From positions 45,020-109,019 of the forward strand of contig JALCSW010000004.1 in the NCBI GenBank assembly GCA_022653695.1: DNA of 64,000 bases, written 5' to 3'. Below the pieces are notes generated by a model. It did not search any database, was not told the origin of the DNA, and saw only the letters and a program-made list of their open reading frames with translations. The stretch's first letter is position 1, and the number at the start of each line of letters is the position of its first letter. The DNA comes from Bacilli bacterium. GTDB lineage: Bacteria; Bacillota_I; Bacilli_A; RFN20; CAG-826. This document shows positions 16,207 to 23,868 of the stretch, one piece after another. The translations under genes and the position numbers were made by a program.

Positions 16207-16340
16207 GGCTAGGGAGCGCCCGGTTGGCCCGCTACCCCAATATCGGGGGAACTCGGCGCTTCCTAACAGGGCACAATAACCCTTTTCGAGGAGGCAAAAA
16301 AGCGAAATTACCTCAAGGTAATATGTAATCGCTTTTTCCT
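16207..16340 (+). ncRNA. Candidate structured RNA (or structured 3' UTR) ending in an intrinsic terminator
   Basis: No protein is encoded here. An 11-base-pair stem (16210-16220 with 16255-16265, one G-U pair) encloses an asymmetric internal loop and a CCCC/GGGG hairpin (16235-16238 with 16245-16248). An AGGG/CCCT hairpin follows (16268-16283). A strong terminator closes the region: AAAAAGCGA (16297-16305) with TCGCTTTTT (16329-16337) and an inner ATTACC/GGTAAT. A possible promoter, TTGGCA (16171-16176) with a weak TTTTAG 18 bases later, would start transcription near 16207, where the first stem begins. It lacks the GGTCAGG signature of SRP RNA and resembles no class I can name. Confidence 0.5.
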
Positions 16341-16386
16341 TACCGTTTGGTAAAGGGCGACACACCCCGCCTTTCGCCTTCAGGAT

Positions 16387-16419
16387 AAAAAAAGCCCACG
16401 GACGATTGCCGTGGGCTTT
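16387..16419 (-). terminator. Intrinsic terminator of fda
   Basis: A perfect 11-base-pair stem (16391-16401 with 16409-16419) is followed on the minus strand by TTTTTTTA. Confidence 0.93.
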
Positions 16420-16433
16420 GTTTTCGAAGGCCC

Positions 16434-17321
16434 TTATTTGACGGAGGCTTCGTAGATGGACTTGATCGAGGCGCCGAGTTTCTCGGTGAACTCCTCGTCG
16501 CTCATCTGGGCGGTGAGCCCTTCGGAGAGGGCGCGGCTGAACGAGGCGATCATCCCGTGGTTGCGGGCGAGGATCTCATTGGCTTCCTTTTGAGAGTAGC
16601 CGCCGCTCAGGGCGACGACGCGGACGCAGCAGGGGAGGTCGTTGAGTTCGTCGTAGAAGCCGTCGACGGTCGGAAGGGAAAGCTTGAACATGACTTTCTG
16701 CTCCGGGGCGAGTCTCTTCGCGTGGGCGATGAGCTCTTTCTTGAGGATGGCTTCGGCTTCTTTTTTGTCGGCGATCGTGATGGTGACCTCCGGCTCGATG
16801 ATCGGAACCATGTGGTGCGCGATGACCTTCATGGCCACCTCAAACTGCTGATCGACGACTTTGTGGATGCCTTCTTCGGCCGCTTTGTTGATGACCGAGC
16901 GCTCCTTGGTGCCGAAAATCCCGAAAGTCTCGCCCCTGCTAAGCAGGGTGTCGAGGGTTGGCATCGGTTTCATGAGGCGGACGCCGCCTTCTTCCTCGGC
17001 GAGGCCGTTATCGATTTTCAAGAACGGGACGACGCTTTTCTTCTCCCACAGGTATTGGGCTGAGGGGATCCCCTCGATCTTGCGTTCCATCGTCGCCTTG
17101 AAGAGGATGGCGCCGAGGATGCGGTCGCCGTTGAATTCCTTGTTGGTGACGATGCGGGTCCTCATCTGATGGACGAGGTCGAACATCTCTTCCTCGTTGC
17201 TCCAGGCGTCTTCCTTGATGCCGTAAAGGGCGAGGGCTTTCGGGGTGCTGCCGCCGGACTGGTCGAGGGCGGCGATGAAGCCCTTGCCGGAATGCATCTT
17301 TTCTAATTGTTTGGCTGACAT
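16434..17321 (-). CDS. fda: Class I fructose-bisphosphate aldolase
   Basis: A 295-residue class I aldolase closely following the staphylococcal Fda pattern. It opens with KGFIAALDQSGGSTPKAL and ends in a segment with SGGYSQKEAN and SFSRALSEGL. The catalytic lysine that forms the Schiff base lies in the central VPFLKIDNGLAEE / MFKLSLP strands. It cleaves fructose 1,6-bisphosphate to dihydroxyacetone phosphate and glyceraldehyde 3-phosphate in glycolysis and needs no metal. AAAGGA lies upstream but about 15 bases from the ATG, longer than usual. It has a strong terminator. pgi, another glycolytic gene, lies at 49.3 kb. Confidence 0.95.
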   Translation of the reverse strand: MSAKQLEKMHSGKGFIAALDQSGGSTPKALALYGIKEDAWSNEEEMFDLVHQMRTRIVTNKEFNGDRILGAILFKATMERKIEGIPSAQYLWEKKSVVPFLKIDNGLAEEEGGVRLMKPMPTLDTLLSRGETFGIFGTKERSVINKAAEEGIHKVVDQQFEVAMKVIAHHMVPIIEPEVTITIADKKEAEAILKKELIAHAKRLAPEQKVMFKLSLPTVDGFYDELNDLPCCVRVVALSGGYSQKEANEILARNHGMIASFSRALSEGLTAQMSDEEFTEKLGASIKSIYEASVK

Positions 17322-17351
17322 ATTGAAATTGATCTATTTCCTTTCGGTGAT

Positions 17352-17388
17352 ATTCTATCGCATCTTCCTTCCTCTTACATAGTAAGAG
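17352..17388 (-). promoter_or_regulatory. fda promoter region with an inverted repeat
   Basis: On the minus strand TAGAAT (17352-17357) is the likely -10. At the -35 position lies CTCTTAC-ATA-GTAAGAG (17372-17388), a seven-base inverted repeat, in place of a TTGACA-like hexamer. It is either an operator for fda or a weak hairpin after the upstream gene; no T tract follows. Confidence 0.45.
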
Positions 17389-17398
17389 ATTTCGGGGC

Positions 17399-18886
17399 TC
17401 ACTCCCCGAACTTCGCGGTGAGGTAACGGATATAGGGCTCCGATGTCAGCGGGGAGCCCGTCACCTTCCTGGTCCAATCCCCCGGTTCCATCCAGTCGTA
17501 GCGGAAATCGTTGTCCGCGAACCATTTGAGGATCGCCGCGAAATCGCCTTTCCGCAGGCGTTCCCTGAAACCGATGTCCCTCTCCATCCTTTCCTCGATC
17601 ATGGCGCCGTAGATGTTGCCCAAGGCGTAAGAGGGGAAGTATCCCCATAAGGCTTCCGACCAATGAGTGTCCTGCATGCAGCCGTCTTTGTCGTCAGGAA
17701 CCTCGACGCCGAGGTATTCGCGGTATTTCCTTTTCCAGATGGCGGGTACGTCCCCGCCTTCGATTTTCCCGTTGATGAGGTCGCGCTCGATCTCGTAACG
17801 GATGATGATGTGGAGGCAATAGGAAAGCTCGTCGGCCTCGCAACGGATGAGCCACGGCTCGATTTTGTTGAGGAGCCGGTAGAAGGTGAGGTCGTCGATC
17901 CCCGCGATTTCGGGGTCGAGGGTCTCCGCGGCCGCCTTTTTTAAGAAGGGCGCGAATTCCTCGCTCCGCCCGACGATGTTCTCATAGAAACGGCTGTGGG
18001 TTTCGCAGATGGCCGCGGTGGCCGCCGATTCGACGTAATTGCCGTACATCTCCCGCGGCTTGTTCTGGAATTCCAGGCAGTGGCCCCCTTCGTGCAGGCA
18101 CGTGAAGACGTTGCTCCGCCAATCCTCGACGAGGAATTTGGTGGTCAGGCGGGCGTCGTGGCGGAAATCGTCGTTGCTGAAAGGATGGGCGCTTTCCATG
18201 AGGCAGCCCCCTTGGAGGTCGTAACCGATAATGGAGAGCATGCGGTAAGATAGTTCCTTTTGCTTGGAGACGGGGTAAGCCTTGATCGGGGGCAAGGCAT
18301 AGGTTTTCTGTTTCCTTTTGGCTATGGCGAGCAATTCGACCAGCCGCTTTTTGAGCGGGAGGAAAATCGCGTCAAGGTACTCTTCGGTCTCGCCCGGCTC
18401 ATAATTGTCAAGGCAGGCGTCGTAGCGGGTCTTCATGCCCGGCTTGCGTTCCAAATCCGCCACATGGCGCGACAGATCGATCAGTTTCTGCCAATAAGGG
18501 AGCCAACTCCCGAAATCGTCGGCGGGGCGATATTTCCGCCACATCTCGTTGGACAAACTGATGGCTGATTGGTATTTCGCGTAATCCTCGAGCGGCATTT
18601 TCCCAAGGAGCTCGACTTCGTTGAAAAGCATGCGGAAAAGGCGTTTTTCCATGGGGGAGGCGCTAGGATCGCTTAGCCCTTCCTTGACAAGCCGGGCGTA
18701 TTCCTCGTTTTGGCATATCTCCGCCATCTGGCCGGAATAGTAGTCGAGGAGACTAGCTTCATCGCCGAGGCCTTTCTCGGGGCAAAGCGTCGCGATGTCA
18801 TAGTAAAGAATGGCGTTCGTGTGCTTGAGGCGCCGTTCCTTTTCTAGATAAGGCAGAAGTTTCTTGAAGGCTGAGCAATGGTTCAT
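17399..18886 (-). CDS. M32 family metallocarboxypeptidase
   Basis: A 495-residue zinc carboxypeptidase of the Taq carboxypeptidase family. HEGGH is at residues 265-269, followed by the conserved CETHSRFYENIVGRS helix, the M32 counterpart of HESQSRLWENMVGRS. The start at 18886 is preferred because AAGGATC lies about eight bases upstream and family proteins begin near this point. An in-frame extension to 18991 lacks support. The enzyme trims C-terminal residues from peptides in the cytosol. Candidate promoter elements are weak (CATAAT about 20 bases upstream). No strong terminator lies between it and fda. Confidence 0.92.
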   Translation of the reverse strand: MNHCSAFKKLLPYLEKERRLKHTNAILYYDIATLCPEKGLGDEASLLDYYSGQMAEICQNEEYARLVKEGLSDPSASPMEKRLFRMLFNEVELLGKMPLEDYAKYQSAISLSNEMWRKYRPADDFGSWLPYWQKLIDLSRHVADLERKPGMKTRYDACLDNYEPGETEEYLDAIFLPLKKRLVELLAIAKRKQKTYALPPIKAYPVSKQKELSYRMLSIIGYDLQGGCLMESAHPFSNDDFRHDARLTTKFLVEDWRSNVFTCLHEGGHCLEFQNKPREMYGNYVESAATAAICETHSRFYENIVGRSEEFAPFLKKAAAETLDPEIAGIDDLTFYRLLNKIEPWLIRCEADELSYCLHIIIRYEIERDLINGKIEGGDVPAIWKRKYREYLGVEVPDDKDGCMQDTHWSEALWGYFPSYALGNIYGAMIEERMERDIGFRERLRKGDFAAILKWFADNDFRYDWMEPGDWTRKVTGSPLTSEPYIRYLTAKFGE

Positions 18887-18968
18887 GTTAACGATCCTTT
18901 CATCTCGATTATGATGCCATAATCGCGGGAAAGATAAAGCGGAGAGCGGTTCCGCGCTCCCATTTTGG

Positions 18969-18997
18969 TTAGACAAACGGGGGGAAAGCATTAGAAT
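18969..18997 (+). promoter_or_regulatory. Promoter of the 237-residue hypothetical gene
   Basis: TTAGAC (18969-18974), 17 bases and TAGAAT (18992-18997). Transcription would start near 19004, 13 bases before the ATG; no Shine-Dalgarno sequence is visible in that leader. Confidence 0.65.
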
Positions 18998-19016
18998 TAA
19001 TCTTATATATCATCAG

Positions 19017-19730
19017 ATGGAACCTCTCGCCGGGCTTGCAAAACATCTCGTTTCCTCGCTCCAAGGCGCCGCGTTTTTCCCTTTTAACAAATGGAGGGCG
19101 GTTCGCCTAGCGGACAACTCTCCTCTCCTTATGCCCGAGGACACGGCTTTCGTCCTGGGCCAAGAGCCCTCTTTCGGGGTCTCCGCCTTCTACGCCTGCC
19201 GGGAGACGATTCTGCCGGAAGGGGTGTATCTGCTCGGGGACGACTTGACTTCTCTTGGGCCGCAGACTTCCTTCGCCCGCATCGTTTTCGTGAAACTCAG
19301 GAATTTTTTCTCTTACGCCAAACCGGCGGCCTTCGAAAGGATAAAAGCCATAAAAAACATGGAAAGCGGCCTCATGATGGAGGGGATCATGGTGAATGAG
19401 TCGAAATCCGAGAAACAGGAAACCATCGCGTTTAGGCGCGGCCCCGCCTTCGCCCGTCTCAGTTTTGAGGCCATCGGCGACGATTACATAAATCTCTTCA
19501 AGACCAATTCCGACGTCGATAAGGCGACGGTGGTTTTCGTGACGTCGCCGGCTTTCGACTACGCCGAAGCCAAGCGGCAGGCCATCTTGGCGGACAAAAC
19601 GCTGGACGCCATGGCCTTCCTTGGCGGGAAAAAGGATGCCGATTGCGGGTCTTGCCCCCAAAAGGCCCTTTGCGAGGCCGTTCCCGGTTTGCGGGAAACC
19701 CATTTGTCGCGCCTCAAGAAAGGCATCTGA
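19017..19730 (+). CDS. Hypothetical protein with C-terminal cysteine cluster
   Basis: A 237-residue protein I do not recognise. It has no signal peptide or membrane segment. The first 130 residues are hydrophobic-alternating, suggesting a globular alpha/beta domain. Residues 150-185 contain a strand-rich stretch ending in VVFVTSPAFDYAEAK. The C-terminal part has DADCGSCPQKALCEAV, a CxxCxxxxxC arrangement at about residues 209-218 that could bind zinc or an iron-sulfur cluster. A clear promoter lies just upstream and the gene is monocistronic. Redox or metal binding is only an inference from the cysteines. Confidence 0.65.
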   Translation: MEPLAGLAKHLVSSLQGAAFFPFNKWRAVRLADNSPLLMPEDTAFVLGQEPSFGVSAFYACRETILPEGVYLLGDDLTSLGPQTSFARIVFVKLRNFFSYAKPAAFERIKAIKNMESGLMMEGIMVNESKSEKQETIAFRRGPAFARLSFEAIGDDYINLFKTNSDVDKATVVFVTSPAFDYAEAKRQAILADKTLDAMAFLGGKKDADCGSCPQKALCEAVPGLRETHLSRLKKGI

Positions 19731-19819
19731 CCCCGAAGTTGTTTTTGGCGGCGTTTTTTTCGTTGAAGATAAGACTGCGCCGAACCTATACTTTCTCATC
19801 GGATAGCGGGAGGTTGCCT

Positions 19820-20929
19820 ATGGGAAAAAAGGAAAACCGGAAATCCGCCGGAAACGAACCGGTCGCGACGAAAACGAAAGAGGGGGGATCCCTTAAAGAT
19901 AAGCTCATCGCGGCCCGCGGTTTCCTCGCCACGACGACAAACGGCATGGCGATCGGCTTGTTCGGCACCCTCATCATCGGCACCATCATCGCCCTTTTCG
20001 CCAAAATCCCGGGATGCGAATCGATCGACGAGGTCGCGAAGCTCATCAAAGGCCTGATGGGCGCCGGAATCGGCTTGGGCGTCGCTTTGTCCCTCAAGCT
20101 TTCCGGCGTCGAAATGGTTTCCGTCATGGCCGCGGGGGCCTTGGGCAACCTCGCTTTCGATTGGTTCGATCACGGCATCGTCGTGGTCACGGACCCCCTT
20201 TGCTGCTACGTTTCCTCGCTTATCGCCTACGCGGCCCTTAAGGGGTTTCATCGCCGTCGGACCCCGGTCGATTTGATTCTGATCCCTCTTTTGGCCCTCC
20301 TCTTCTCCGTGGCCTTCACCTATTTGCTCTCCTTTTGGGTCCATTACCTCACCGTGGGCATCGGTTTGCTCATCGAACTCAGTTTCGAGGTCATCCCGTT
20401 TATTATGTGCGTTATCGTGTCGGCTTTGGTCGGCATGGCCCTTACCGCCCCGATCAGTTCGGTCGCCATTTGCGTCGCGATCAACATCGGCTCGGTTCCT
20501 TTGGCCGCGGGGGCGGCCCTCATCGGTTGCTGCACCCAAATGGTCGGTTTCGCGGTTCATACGGCTCATGACAACAAGTGGGGCAGCGTCCTCGCCGTCG
20601 GGATCGGGACCTCGATGCTGCAATTCAAGAACATCGTCAGGAAACCGATCATATGGCTTCCCACCATCATCGCCTCCGCCGTTTTGGGGCCGTTCGCCCT
20701 CCTCTTCGGGTTCGCGAGCGATTCCGTGGGGGCGGGCATGGGGACTTCGGGCCTCGTCGGCCTCATCAACACTTTCGACGTCATGGGCTACGACCCGGCC
20801 GCGATCGGCGAGATCCTCGCCGTCTGCGTGGCCGCTCCGATTCTCCTGACGTGGCTCCTCGATCTCCTGTTCCGGAAAATCGGATGGATAAAGAAAGGCG
20901 ACTTCGCCTTGAGTTCCGAGCTGAAATGA
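19820..20929 (+). CDS. PTS EIIC-like membrane transporter
   Basis: A 369-residue polytopic membrane protein with a charged N-terminal tail of about 35 residues and eight to ten hydrophobic segments. It fits the stand-alone PTS EIIC-type family (PF13303-like), with LFGTLIIGTIIALFAKIPG near residues 55-73, conserved SLKLSGVEMVS and a late GTSGLVGLINTFDVMG. No EIIA or EIIB gene is nearby, so sugar phosphorylation cannot be assumed; many members of this family are encoded alone. The start at 19820 is fixed by GGGAGG six bases upstream; an upstream in-frame extension overlaps the preceding gene and is rejected. A strong terminator follows. Confidence 0.82.
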   Translation: MGKKENRKSAGNEPVATKTKEGGSLKDKLIAARGFLATTTNGMAIGLFGTLIIGTIIALFAKIPGCESIDEVAKLIKGLMGAGIGLGVALSLKLSGVEMVSVMAAGALGNLAFDWFDHGIVVVTDPLCCYVSSLIAYAALKGFHRRRTPVDLILIPLLALLFSVAFTYLLSFWVHYLTVGIGLLIELSFEVIPFIMCVIVSALVGMALTAPISSVAICVAINIGSVPLAAGAALIGCCTQMVGFAVHTAHDNKWGSVLAVGIGTSMLQFKNIVRKPIIWLPTIIASAVLGPFALLFGFASDSVGAGMGTSGLVGLINTFDVMGYDPAAIGEILAVCVAAPILLTWLLDLLFRKIGWIKKGDFALSSELK

Positions 20930-20933
20930 AAAA

Positions 20934-20964
20934 GAAAACGCAAGGCGGCGAACCTTGCGTTTTC
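20934..20964. terminator. Bidirectional intrinsic terminator
   Basis: GAAAACGCAAGG (20934-20945) pairs perfectly with CCTTGCGTTTTC (20953-20964). A/T-rich flanks let it end both the EIIC-like gene and the convergent CvpA gene. Confidence 0.92.
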
Positions 20965-20971
20965 TTATCCT

Positions 20972-21532
20972 TTATGCCGTGATGCCCAAGGCCGGGAGGA
21001 CTTTCTCGTAAAGTTCGACCAGTTTGCCGGCTATGGTCGAAGAGGCCACGTAATCGTTGGCGGTCGTGAGCCAATTGGGGGAGTTGGTCCCAAGCCAACC
21101 CGTGAGGGCCACCAGAAGGAACGAAACGGCGATGACGAGGATCGCCCAATCGGCCGCGCCGAGGAAAAGCCCCAGGACGCGGGTGAGAACCTTGGCTTTT
21201 TCGAGCGCTTTGATAAGCGGGTTGACGATAAGGGAAAGAAGACCGAAGATGAGGCCGAAAGCGACGATGCCGACGATGATCGTGGCGATCCAGTTCACCA
21301 GCGTGGGGTTGCCCAGCACCGATATGACGTTTTGGTACCAGTCCAAGGGGGTCAAATAGGGAAGGACGATGTTGGCGACGAATATCGACAAGAAAGCGCT
21401 GACGACGTAAAGGACGATTTTGGCGCCGATTTTGGTCGCGCCGAAAATCAGGCCGAAAAGAAGGAAGAGGACGAGGACGCCCAGGACGCCCCAGTCGCTG
21501 CCGTTGAAAGATGTGCTTGCCAGTTGAATCAT
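20972..21532 (-). CDS. CvpA family membrane protein
   Basis: A 186-residue protein with four hydrophobic segments, at about residues 15-33, 38-60, 83-110 and 128-148, the arrangement of the CvpA/colicin V production family. Glycine-rich LLFGLIFGATKIGAK and the central WIATIIVGIVAFGLIFG fit that family. Its role is in membrane or envelope homeostasis and is poorly defined. The start has CGAGG with a seven-base gap. On the minus strand CATAAT with TTTCAA 16 bases away is a plausible promoter. It is monocistronic. Confidence 0.8.
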   Translation of the reverse strand: MIQLASTSFNGSDWGVLGVLVLFLLFGLIFGATKIGAKIVLYVVSAFLSIFVANIVLPYLTPLDWYQNVISVLGNPTLVNWIATIIVGIVAFGLIFGLLSLIVNPLIKALEKAKVLTRVLGLFLGAADWAILVIAVSFLLVALTGWLGTNSPNWLTTANDYVASSTIAGKLVELYEKVLPALGITA

Positions 21533-21686
21533 ATGATGACCTCGAGTTTATTATGCCAAAATCGCTCCGATTTGAAATAAAAAAGTCTCATTTGTGACAT
21601 TTTGCGGCAAGAAACGCCGCTTTCGGGGTCATAACGCCGGCTTCGCGGAATCCGCGGGCGCCTTTTGGCTCTCCGTCAGGGAGAGC

Positions 21687-23435
21687 TCAGTAGCGTCTTT
21701 TGCCGCCTTTATGAAAACCGCCGAAACCCCCGTCGGATTTGTGCCGTCGGGCGTCTGAATGGCCCGTTTTCGGCTTGTTTGGCTTTGGTTTTTTCGGATT
21801 TTGCTGATCCCTGTCCGTTTTCTCGACGTGCATCAGCTTCGCCCCGTAATGGGTTCCCTCGATTTTGTCGATGACGGATCTAGAAAGGTCCTTTGGAAGT
21901 TCGAAAAAGGAGAACGTGCCCCGGACGTAGACGTCGGCGAAATCGTCTTCCTCCACGTCTTTGGCGTATTTCATGACGAAGCGTTTGATGCTCTCGTCGT
22001 TAGCCCCGTCCTCATAGCCGACGTTGATGAAGAAGCGTTGGTTGTCGGGATCGGTCACGAACCTTTTCCTCTCCTTGTTGCGCTCGATCGCCGACGCATG
22101 CTTTTCTGAGCGTCGGTAGGGGGGTGGGCATCGGTCTTCGGAAGGCTTTTGGCCGACATTCATTTTGTCTTGCAAAAGGATGGCCGCCAAATCGAGCGGG
22201 AGAACGGTCTTGCCCTCCTTTTTCGAAAGGGTCTCGCAAGCTTCCTCGATCGCCTTTTTCTCTTCGGCCAAATCGTCCTTAAGCCGTTCGTCCAAGGATT
22301 CCAGATAGTTCTTCATGGCGGTTCCTCCGTTGAGTTTGTATTCGTTCATGGCGCAGTGGGTCATCGCCTCGTATTCCCTTATCATCTTCCTTTGGCTTTG
22401 GTTGATGAAGGTGTAGGAGGCCCCGGACTTGTCCACGCGCCCCGTCCTTCCGATGCGGTGGAGATAGAATTCGTCCTCCTCGGGGATATCGTAATTGACC
22501 ACGAGGTCCACGTCGCTGACGTCGATCCCCCGCGCGGCGATGTCGGTCGCCACCATGACGTCGCTTTCGTAATTCCGGAAGCTTCTCATGGCGCGGTCGC
22601 GTTTGTTTTGGCTCATGTTGCCTTGAAGCGAGGTGATCGCATGCGAAGTCCTCTTAGCGAGAATTTTCTCGATTTGCATGACTTTGTGTTTCGTTCGGCA
22701 GAACACGAAGGCCCTCGAGAACGACAGCGAGTTGATAAGCGTGACGATGGCTTCCTTTTTTCCCTCTTCCTGGACAAGGACGTATTTTTGGGCGATTTGG
22801 TTGTCTTGGGTCGGGGTCCGCTTGATCGACACTTCCTTGACCCCGTTTCTGAGGTAACGTCCGGCGATCTTGCGTATTTCCGGGGAAACGGTCGCGGAAA
22901 AGAGGGCGGTTTGGTGAGGTGAAGTCACTTTCTCGATGATGCGGTTCACATCCTTGATAAAGCCCATCTCCAGCATTTCGTCGCACTCGTCGAGGACGAG
23001 GTAATGGACGTTCGAGAAATTGAGCGCTCCGCGCTCGATGAGGTCGTTGAGGCGCCCGGGGGTGCCGACGACGATCTGGGGCTTCGCGCGCAGGCGAGAC
23101 AACTGGGTGGCGACGCTTTGGCCTCCGTAGATGGCGACGCATTTCGCCGTCGTGTATTTGGCGTATTTGGCGATTTCCGAGATGACTTGGATCGCGAGTT
23201 CGCGGGTGGGGCAGACGACGAGGCCTTCGACGAGGTCCTTTGAGCGGAGGGAAGCGAGCATCGGAAGGGAGTAGGCCGCGGTCTTGCCGGTTCCGGTCGG
23301 GGCTTCGGCAAGGACGTCTTGGCCCGACAAAAGCGCGGGAAGGGCCTCTTCCTGGACGGCGGTGAATTCGTCATAGCCCATTTTCAGGAGGGCTTTCGTC
23401 AGTTGTTCGGGAAGGGGCAGGTCTGTTATTTTCAT
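21687..23435 (-). CDS. DEAD-box ATP-dependent RNA helicase with DbpA-like RNA-binding tail
   Basis: A 582-residue helicase. Motif I APTGTGKT is at residues 45-52, Ia PTREL near 76-80, TPGRL at 125-129, and motif II reads DECD (149-152) instead of DEAD. SAT and HRIGRTGR motifs follow. Residues about 460-545 form a DbpA-type RNA-binding domain (RFFINVGYEDGAN). The last 40 residues are a basic, glycine-rich tail (GGFGGFHKGGKRRY). It probably unwinds rRNA or mRNA in ribosome assembly or cold adaptation, like CshA or DbpA. The start at 23435 fits the family N-terminus, but no Shine-Dalgarno sequence exists. An extended -10, TGCTATGCT (-10 at 23450-23455), lies just 14 bases away. Confidence 0.92.
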   Translation of the reverse strand: MKITDLPLPEQLTKALLKMGYDEFTAVQEEALPALLSGQDVLAEAPTGTGKTAAYSLPMLASLRSKDLVEGLVVCPTRELAIQVISEIAKYAKYTTAKCVAIYGGQSVATQLSRLRAKPQIVVGTPGRLNDLIERGALNFSNVHYLVLDECDEMLEMGFIKDVNRIIEKVTSPHQTALFSATVSPEIRKIAGRYLRNGVKEVSIKRTPTQDNQIAQKYVLVQEEGKKEAIVTLINSLSFSRAFVFCRTKHKVMQIEKILAKRTSHAITSLQGNMSQNKRDRAMRSFRNYESDVMVATDIAARGIDVSDVDLVVNYDIPEEDEFYLHRIGRTGRVDKSGASYTFINQSQRKMIREYEAMTHCAMNEYKLNGGTAMKNYLESLDERLKDDLAEEKKAIEEACETLSKKEGKTVLPLDLAAILLQDKMNVGQKPSEDRCPPPYRRSEKHASAIERNKERKRFVTDPDNQRFFINVGYEDGANDESIKRFVMKYAKDVEEDDFADVYVRGTFSFFELPKDLSRSVIDKIEGTHYGAKLMHVEKTDRDQQNPKKPKPNKPKTGHSDARRHKSDGGFGGFHKGGKRRY

Positions 23436-23523
23436 TTTCGGGGCAACGAAGCATAGCACGAATGCCGTCGAGAAGCGAAGCAAATCGCGCCCGTTAGACG
23501 ATTTCGGGTTCGCTCCATGGCAA

Positions 23524-23554
23524 TTAAAAGGCCCTCGCCGTTGAGACGAGGGCC
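23524..23554 (-). terminator. Intrinsic terminator of the small-protein gene
   Basis: GGCCCTCG (23530-23537) pairs with CGAGGGCC (23547-23554); on the minus strand a TTTTAATT tail follows. It lies 56 bases beyond the stop of the 25-residue ORF and has no other plausible upstream gene on that strand. Confidence 0.8.
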
Positions 23555-23609
23555 CTTCTTTCCTTCGTAGGCGCTGAATCCCTGTTGCGGGACCGGAAAG
23601 CGGGCTTTG

Positions 23610-23687
23610 TTACTTGCCTTGCGTGTTTCCGTTGGCCGGGGCGGTCGGCTTTTGAGCCGGGGCTTGGGTCTTTTTGTTTTTGTGCAT
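23610..23687 (-). CDS. Predicted 25-residue Lys/Gln/Pro/Ala-rich small protein
   Basis: A short ORF of 25 codons plus TAA. It begins MHKNKK and continues with alternating Ala, Pro, Gln and Thr residues to a GNTQGK end, with no hydrophobic segment and net positive charge. Support comes from context: GCGGAGG lies six bases before the ATG, a good promoter is 35 bases upstream (23722-23749), and an intrinsic terminator lies downstream. It is thus a complete transcription unit on its own. I know no homologous family. It could be a nucleic-acid- or ribosome-associated peptide, or the ORF could sit on a regulatory RNA. Confidence 0.6.
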   Translation of the reverse strand: MHKNKKTQAPAQKPTAPANGNTQGK

Positions 23688-23721
23688 CGGATGCCTCCGC
23701 GTCTTTTTTGGACGCACGGAC

Positions 23722-23759
23722 AATATAGTTCCTTTTTGGCTTTCCGCAATAGCGGAAAA
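23722..23759 (-). promoter_or_regulatory. Promoter and overlapping dyad of the small-protein gene
   Basis: On the minus strand TTGCGG (23744-23749), 16 bases, TATATT (23722-23727). A TTTCCGC-AATA-GCGGAAA inverted repeat (23741-23758) covers the -35 and could be an operator. Confidence 0.65.
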
Positions 23760-23868
23760 GAGGGATGTCTCTCTTTTCTAAGAGAATAAAGAGAAACCCC
23801 TCGCGCGGATGCTTTATAATGGACGGGTCCCTAGGGAAGGGGCTGCGCCATAAGATCGGGGAACGGGC

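Noticed and set aside
16207..16340. SRP RNA, 6S RNA or tmRNA
   Set aside because: The SRP GGTCAGG/GGAAG motif, the long 6S bubble hairpin and the tmRNA alanine-acceptor/T-loop signature are all absent.
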